In this document: positions 58,922 through 64,000 of the stretch, one piece after another | How the letters are laid out: every line of letters begins with the position of its first letter | Position numbering within the stretch: position 1 is the first letter of the stretch | Source of the DNA: Sporosarcina globispora | Lineage (GTDB): Bacteria; Bacillota; Bacilli; Bacillales; Cytobacillaceae | DNA length: 64,000 bases | Direction: 5' to 3' | Assembly: GCF_001274725.1 (NCBI RefSeq) | Contig: NZ_LGUF01000007.1 | Coordinates: forward strand, 3,768,090 to 3,832,089 | Notes under the pieces: model-generated | The model's input: the letters and a program-made list of their open reading frames with translations, nothing else | The model's database searches: none | What the model was told of the DNA's origin: nothing | Position numbers and translations under genes: made by a program

Positions 58922-61900
58922 TTAATTCAAAAATTGAAATTGTGTACGGCTTCCTGTCTGGCTTGCCGTTACTTCCAGACGTGCATCAATTCTTTCCTTC
59001 AGCTCAGGAACATGAGAGATAATGCCTACAAGCCTTCCGCTGCTTTGAATTTCGATCAATGCTTCTATTGCCTGATCTAATGATTCGGGATCCAGTGTTC
59101 CAAATCCTTCATCAATGAACATCGTCTCAAGCGAAACACCGCCTGCGTATTGCTGCACCACATCTGCCAGTCCTAGAGCAAGTGCGAGCGCAGCTTTAAA
59201 GCTTTCTCCCCCAGACAATGTTTTAACATGCCTTTCCTGTCCAGTGTATTGATCGAACACAAGCAATTCCAGGCCGCTTTGTGCATTACCCTTTGACCGG
59301 TCTGTTTTTCGCATCAGCTGATATCTCCCGGAGGTCATCCTGGTCAAACGTCCGTTGGCTTCCCTAAGAATATCATCCAAAAATGCCGCCAGGACAAATC
59401 GTTCAAAAGTAATTCTGTATGTGTTCTGCCCTTTTGAAATTTCATACAAGTGGCCGATTACTTTGTACTTTTCCTCAAGGGATTTCATATTTTCATTAAT
59501 TACTTTAATTTTTTGCAGTGTTTCTTCATTATGTCTTCTCTTCATAAGCAAATTTGTATATTGATCCTGGAGGAATTTCAATTGGTCTTCAGTTTCTTTT
59601 AAAGATAGCTGCAAGCTTTCCAAATCAGGTTTTTCAATTCCTTCTAAGAGCTGCAACAGCTCAGCGTAACGGTCATTAACAGAGCGGAATTCTTCCCGAT
59701 ATTCCCTTACTTCACCTTCAAGCTCCCTGATTAGATCTTCCGATTTTTTGGCATCCCGGTATTCTCCATACACTTCAAAGCCCTGATCTTTCATTCGCTG
59801 AACAAAATTCCGCCTTTCGGCTGCCAGCTTTTCCTCGATCTTAACAGCATGCTTTTGAAGTGTCTCCAGCTTTGCCTGTTCTGCCATATAGGTTGACTTA
59901 GCATCTTGATAATTCTGCTGCGCAGTTTCCAGCTGTCTCTGCATATTTTCAAGTTTATCAGCCGCAGTTTTCAATCTTGATTTGTATGCTTCAATGGAAC
60001 GCAGGTTTTCAGGGATTGTGTCCTTCATTCTCGCCAAGTTGCCTTTCTTTTCAGCATGCATTATGGCTGTGTCATTTACTTGGTTCTGCAGCCGGTCAAT
60101 TTCTGCAGCTAGGGTTTCTTTAAGCTGTTGTGTTTTCTCTAACTCAGCTGTACAGTTTTCCATCCGTGAAGATTTCTGCTTGAGCTCAGCATGAAATGTC
60201 AGCAGATCCTTTCTTTGATCTGCAAGAGTATTCTTCAGCACAAGCAAACTTTCTTCTTTAAAATCAGGACGGTGTTTTTGTATTTGGGCTGTTAGTTCAG
60301 CCAATTTACTCTCGCTAGATTTCATGAAGGACTGGGCTTCATAAAATGCGGACTCGGCTTTCCCTTTTTCTGCTTCAATCTCAGCTGCCTGTTTTTTTGC
60401 TTCCTTCAAATCACTTTCATCGGGAATATCATTTGGCGATAAAGCCGGATTTGGGTGGTGGTCTGAGCCGCAGACTGGACATGCCTCCCCGTTTTGGAGC
60501 TTGTCAGCCAGTATTGATGCCTGACCATGAAGCCATTTTCCCTCGAGTTCCTCCACTAGCAGTTTGGCATCCATCAGCCTTGATGAAGTCTGTTCAAAAT
60601 AATTCTTCTTATTGCTGAAGTCATTCATTGATAATTGATGCTCTTTTTGCAGCTCTTCATATCTATGAAGCCTTTCAAATTCTTCTGTCAGTTTCTCCAG
60701 ATTTCGTTCATTTTCAATTTGCGCAAGCTTACTCTTTTCAATGTCCTGCTTTTCATCAGCCAGTGTTTTCAACTGCTGATCAGCTTTTTGCAAGGCTTCA
60801 TCTTTCTGCCTTTTCTGAAGCCGGAGGTTCTCAAGGTTTTCTTCAAGAGAACGGACTAACTTATCCACTTCTGCATAAGAGAGAATGTCCTCTTTCATAT
60901 TTTGAAGGTGATTAACGTGTTCGGCAGCCTGTTTTCTTTCTTCCTCGCGGTTCTTTTCAGATTCCCATTTATCTTGTATTTCTTTAAGGTGAGTTTCAAG
61001 AGTACCGATATTTTTCTGAAGCACATTAAGGTCAGCATTTACCGCATCCAGATCTTTCTTCAGTTCATGACAAAGCTGCTCCTGCTGATTGAGCAAGGCT
61101 GCTTTCTGGGCAAGAGCTATGACATTCTCTTTGCCAATGTATTGCTCCCTTAGTCCTTCCAGCTCTTCTTTTCTTTGCTTTAAGTCTTCTTTAGCCTTCA
61201 GCTGTTTGAGAATCGTTTCTGCTTCAAAGAGTTTTTGCTGAAGATGATCTCTCTGATCCTTCTTTTCCTTGCCGGCTTCCGTCAGCTCATCAAGGCCTTT
61301 TGCCATCTGCTTAATTTCCGCTTCAATAAGCGGTATGAGCAGGCTGTCATTGACACTGCCGGCTTCGAGATATCCTTTAAGCTCCTCATTGTAAACAGCC
61401 TGAACCTGATTAAAATACTGATCTCTCAGTTTTAGCTGTTCCTCAACCGTTCTTTTTAATTCAGTCGCATCATCTTTTAATTTTTCTTCTATGCGCTTGT
61501 AAATTTGAGTATGGAATAACCGCTGAAGAATGACTTCCTTATCCTTGCTCTCAGAAGTTAGGAGCTTTCTGAACTCTCCCTGCGGTATCATCAGAATTTG
61601 CCTGAACTGGTTGCTGTCAATGATCATGATTTCTTTTATCTTTTCATCAACATCCCTGACATTTGAAGCCAGGAGCTTTTGCTCTCCATTTTCACCATAC
61701 ATATACAGTTCTGCTTTGGCGCTCACTGTCGTTGTACCATCGCCGCGCTCTTTTTTCTTTTCCTGCTGAGGAGACCTTGTAATGTAATACCTTTTATTTC
61801 TTAAAATGAATTCAAGGGAAATTTCGGTTAGTGTACTATTTTTCGCAAACTGGCTTCGAAGTTCGGGGCCATTCCGATCCTCACCGCTTGCCTTTCCATA

Positions 61901-62056
61901 AATCGCATAGCTGATGCCGTCAAAAATCGTGGTTTTGCCTGCACCCGTCTTTCCGGAGATGACAAACATGGTCCGGTTTCCAAGCTCGGTAAAATCAATG
62001 CTCTCACTGTCTGCATAGGGGCCAAACGCCTGCATCGTTAATTTTAATGGCTTCAT
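58922..62056 (-). CDS. sbcC: DNA repair exonuclease subunit SbcC (Rad50-like ATPase)
   Basis: A 1044-residue SMC-like ATPase. Walker A ISGKTGAGKTTIFDGI is near the N terminus. Two long coiled coils flank the zinc hook CPVCGSDHHP at about residue 510. The C-terminal signature VKTLSGGESFKAALALALG and Walker B MFIDEGFGTLDPE complete the ATPase head. With SbcD it processes hairpins and protein-blocked DNA ends. Its ATG overlaps the sbcD stop codon by four bases. Confidence 0.95.
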   Translation of the reverse strand: MKPLKLTMQAFGPYADSESIDFTELGNRTMFVISGKTGAGKTTIFDGISYAIYGKASGEDRNGPELRSQFAKNSTLTEISLEFILRNKRYYITRSPQQEKKKERGDGTTTVSAKAELYMYGENGEQKLLASNVRDVDEKIKEIMIIDSNQFRQILMIPQGEFRKLLTSESKDKEVILQRLFHTQIYKRIEEKLKDDATELKRTVEEQLKLRDQYFNQVQAVYNEELKGYLEAGSVNDSLLIPLIEAEIKQMAKGLDELTEAGKEKKDQRDHLQQKLFEAETILKQLKAKEDLKQRKEELEGLREQYIGKENVIALAQKAALLNQQEQLCHELKKDLDAVNADLNVLQKNIGTLETHLKEIQDKWESEKNREEERKQAAEHVNHLQNMKEDILSYAEVDKLVRSLEENLENLRLQKRQKDEALQKADQQLKTLADEKQDIEKSKLAQIENERNLEKLTEEFERLHRYEELQKEHQLSMNDFSNKKNYFEQTSSRLMDAKLLVEELEGKWLHGQASILADKLQNGEACPVCGSDHHPNPALSPNDIPDESDLKEAKKQAAEIEAEKGKAESAFYEAQSFMKSSESKLAELTAQIQKHRPDFKEESLLVLKNTLADQRKDLLTFHAELKQKSSRMENCTAELEKTQQLKETLAAEIDRLQNQVNDTAIMHAEKKGNLARMKDTIPENLRSIEAYKSRLKTAADKLENMQRQLETAQQNYQDAKSTYMAEQAKLETLQKHAVKIEEKLAAERRNFVQRMKDQGFEVYGEYRDAKKSEDLIRELEGEVREYREEFRSVNDRYAELLQLLEGIEKPDLESLQLSLKETEDQLKFLQDQYTNLLMKRRHNEETLQKIKVINENMKSLEEKYKVIGHLYEISKGQNTYRITFERFVLAAFLDDILREANGRLTRMTSGRYQLMRKTDRSKGNAQSGLELLVFDQYTGQERHVKTLSGGESFKAALALALGLADVVQQYAGGVSLETMFIDEGFGTLDPESLDQAIEALIEIQSSGRLVGIISHVPELKERIDARLEVTASQTGSRTQFQFLN

Positions 62057-63198
62057 TTCAGCGCCTCCTCCCTCAGCACTTTTTCGATCACATCGGTCAT
62101 TACCTGCTGTTTATCTTCTGTAAATTCTGAAGTGGTCATTTGTTCATAGAATTGTTTAAACAGATCAAGCTCCGACTTTTTCTCTTCTTTCATCGATAGG
62201 AAGGAGGTTTTTTTCTTCATATCTGTAATGGCTATCTTCCTTTCAAGATGGAGAACATTCGGGTAGACCTGTCTTAGTTTATTAATTGGATCAAGCAACG
62301 CGCCTTCATCAAGAAGTGTGATTTTCAGATAGTCATCAAGATTCTGTTTTTCATAAAAGGCTGGATCCATCAGTTCTTCCAGATGCCCTTCGATCTCTCT
62401 TAAGTCTTTTTTCGGCTTAAGGGAACGGGTACGCAAGTCGAATTCGCCATGTTCCTTCATTTCTATAATGGAAATAGATTTCTCCTGTTTGGCTTCGGAA
62501 AAAGAATATTTTAATAGAGAACCTGAATAGCGGATCTTGTCATGCTTTATGGCATCAGGACTATGCAAATGCCCGAGTGCCGTATAAGAGAACGGATCAA
62601 AGCAGCTTGAATGGACACAGCCAGACCCGCCTACAGAGAGGGTCCTCTCTGAATCGCTGGTTGCACCGCCCAGTACAAAAGCATGCCCAACAAGAACATT
62701 CGGTTCATTTGGATTCAGGTACTTTTCAATTTTGCTTACAATAGACTTCATCGCATCATCATGGGAGTGCACGCGGTCATCATCAAGCAAATGCCTGACC
62801 ATTCCTGGTTCAGCGTAAGGAACCAAATAGAAGTTCACACCATTGATATGTATCGGTTTAAAATCGTTCACCAGTTTTCCAGTCAGATAGAATTGGCTTT
62901 GTTTATACCAGGAGCTTCCAAAGGAAAGCCTTTCAGCGCTGTCATGGTTCCCGCCTATCGCAACCACAGGTGTATTGAGATTTACATTTATTTCAAAAAG
63001 GATTTCATTCAGCAATTCTACAGCATCGGTAGGAGGAACGGACCGGTCGTATAAGTCTCCTGCAATGACGACTGCATCCGGCTTTTCTTCCTCTACCACT
63101 TTAACAAATTGATGCAAAAAATGACGCTGGTCTTTGGTCATATAGACCCCGTGGACCAGCTTGCCCAAATGCCAATCAGCGGTATGGATAAATTTCAT
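62053..63198 (-). CDS. sbcD: DNA repair exonuclease subunit SbcD (Mre11-like nuclease)
   Basis: A 381-residue metallophosphatase-fold nuclease. The motifs HTADWHLGK, VVIAGDLYDRSVPP, AIGGNHDSAERL and LVGHAFVLGG supply the two-metal site. The start at 63198 is favoured by GAGGGTG upstream; an in-frame start 15 bases earlier lies inside this site. It forms the SbcCD complex with the next gene, with coupled translation. Confidence 0.94.
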   Translation of the reverse strand: MKFIHTADWHLGKLVHGVYMTKDQRHFLHQFVKVVEEEKPDAVVIAGDLYDRSVPPTDAVELLNEILFEINVNLNTPVVAIGGNHDSAERLSFGSSWYKQSQFYLTGKLVNDFKPIHINGVNFYLVPYAEPGMVRHLLDDDRVHSHDDAMKSIVSKIEKYLNPNEPNVLVGHAFVLGGATSDSERTLSVGGSGCVHSSCFDPFSYTALGHLHSPDAIKHDKIRYSGSLLKYSFSEAKQEKSISIIEMKEHGEFDLRTRSLKPKKDLREIEGHLEELMDPAFYEKQNLDDYLKITLLDEGALLDPINKLRQVYPNVLHLERKIAITDMKKKTSFLSMKEEKKSELDLFKQFYEQMTTSEFTEDKQQVMTDVIEKVLREEALK

Positions 63199-63346
63199 AA
63201 CTAACACCCTCATTTCCTTGCCTGAGATTCTTTCTGTAATGTTACCATTATAACAAAACAGAAAATGGCAGTGGCTCAGTAAAATTTAACAGAACACTTG
63301 TTCCGATTATATCAGAAAATTTTTCCATAACATAGTATTAATCAAA

Positions 63347-63375
63347 AAGAAAAAAAGAGCCCTAAAAGGCTCTTT
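63347..63375 (-). terminator. intrinsic terminator after the NhaC-type gene
   Basis: AAAGAGCC and GGCTCTTT pair around a six-base loop and run into TTTTTTTC on the minus strand. Confidence 0.85.
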
Positions 63376-63381
63376 CGCACG

Positions 63382-64000
63382 TTAGTTTTTCAACTTAGGA
63401 AAGTTGATCAAAATGGCAATAACACCGCAAATGCCAATTAATATTGGATAAATAGAGTATGCCATGATGCTTACCGGTGAAATGGCAGCGAGGCCCGAAG
63501 CTGCGAGCATCTGTGCCCCATAAGGGATTGTCCCTTGTACAAAACAGGCAAATATATCAAGGATACTTGCAGATTTACGCGGGTCAATCTCATATTGATC
63601 AGCAATCTTTTTTGCTAGCGGCCCTGCAATAATGATGGCAATTGTGTTGTTGGCTGTAGATAAATTTGTCAGAGAGACAAGAGACGCTATACCAAATTCG
63701 GCTCCCCTGCGGGTTTTTATCTTGCTTGTAGCCAAGTGAAGCAAATAATCAATCCCGCCATTAAATCGGATGATTTCAACAACTCCTCCAATAAGGATTG
63801 CAATTATCGCCAGTGTTTGCATGCTTGCCATTCCTTCAGCAATCATCTGCAGGAATGAAACAAAAGTATAGCTGCCGTCTGCGATTCCGATCATGCCTGC
63901 AAGCAGGATACCCCCGCTTAGCACAAGAATGACATTCATGCCAATTAAAGCTGCAGCCAATACGCCCAAATAAGGAACTACTTTCAGAAGGCTGTAATCC
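63382..64000 (-). CDS. Na+/H+ antiporter NhaC family protein, C-terminal part
   Basis: The frame is open to the right window edge, so the gene begins outside the window; about the last 206 residues are visible. Six or so hydrophobic segments are present. SLTNLSTANNTIAIIIAGPLA and ILDIFACFVQGTIPYGAQML match the conserved transport core of the NhaC family (ion transporter superfamily). Members exchange Na+ for H+, some coupled to organic acids such as malate or lactate. The family level is fairly safe; the substrate is not. Confidence 0.82.
   Translation of the reverse strand, partial: DYSLLKVVPYLGVLAAALIGMNVILVLSGGILLAGMIGIADGSYTFVSFLQMIAEGMASMQTLAIIAILIGGVVEIIRFNGGIDYLLHLATSKIKTRRGAEFGIASLVSLTNLSTANNTIAIIIAGPLAKKIADQYEIDPRKSASILDIFACFVQGTIPYGAQMLAASGLAAISPVSIMAYSIYPILIGICGVIAILINFPKLKN

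Noticed and set aside
1..64000. tRNA, rRNA, transposase or prophage genes
   Set aside because: None seen on either strand; the window reads as ordinary chromosome apart from the repeat element at 27 kb.

Overview
The window looks like chromosome of an aerobic, low-GC, Gram-positive Bacillaceae bacterium (Bacillus/Cytobacillus-like). Evidence: strong purine-rich ribosome-binding sites with frequent TTG/GTG starts, CcpA-type cre sites, a sigma-B-like promoter, and Bacillus-type genes (yeeN, ydhK, yhjQ, csbD, ywaF, class D sortase, LysM-NlpC/P60 hydrolase). No rRNA, tRNA, CRISPR array, prophage or transposase was seen.

Region 1 (0.4-27 kb, nearly all minus strand) is an aromatic amino-acid catabolic island. 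Tyrosine/homogentisate block: aminotransferase, 4-hydroxyphenylpyruvate dioxygenase, homogentisate dioxygenase, fumarylacetoacetase-family hydrolase and a flavin reductase. Phenylalanine block: NAD-dependent phenylalanine dehydrogenase followed by a complete 2-oxoacid dehydrogenase complex (E1 alpha, E1 beta, E2, E3), preceded by an FlK-like thioesterase and a TrpX-type ABC importer. Phenylacetate block: paaK-A-B-C-D, ethD, paaF-G-H-J, then paaX. Read together, phenylalanine would be deaminated to phenylpyruvate, oxidatively decarboxylated straight to phenylacetyl-CoA, and passed to the paa pathway. The substrate of the complex is inferred from context. paaE, paaZ and maleylacetoacetate isomerase are absent from the window. 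Perfect or near-perfect cre sites precede phenylalanine dehydrogenase and the ABC importer, and AACG/CGTT dyads recur at several of the island's promoters.

Region 2 (27-39.9 kb) holds a structured intergenic repeat, a giant polytopic membrane protein, an LPXTA acidic surface protein with its class D sortase, yeeN, a Gfo/Idh/MocA oxidoreductase, a secreted-type nuclease, and a serine dehydratase operon with its YheO-like regulator under a cre site.

Region 3 (40-53 kb) holds a two-component system with a VTT membrane protein, copper-related ydhK and yhjQ, a DinG-like helicase with an N-terminal nuclease-like domain, an AI-2E-family permease, an M42 peptidase and cell-wall enzymes. It is rich in damaged genes: yhjQ (nonsense codon), an LTA-synthase gene (large deletion), an MscS-type channel (truncated) and csbD (frameshift). 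A 61-residue hydrophobic peptide here has its ribosome-binding site buried in a long hairpin.

Region 4 (53-64 kb) holds a LysM-NlpC/P60 hydrolase, selB, coaW, ywaF, a SET-domain protein, a Dph6-like ATP pyrophosphatase, sbcCD and the start-truncated end of an NhaC-type antiporter.
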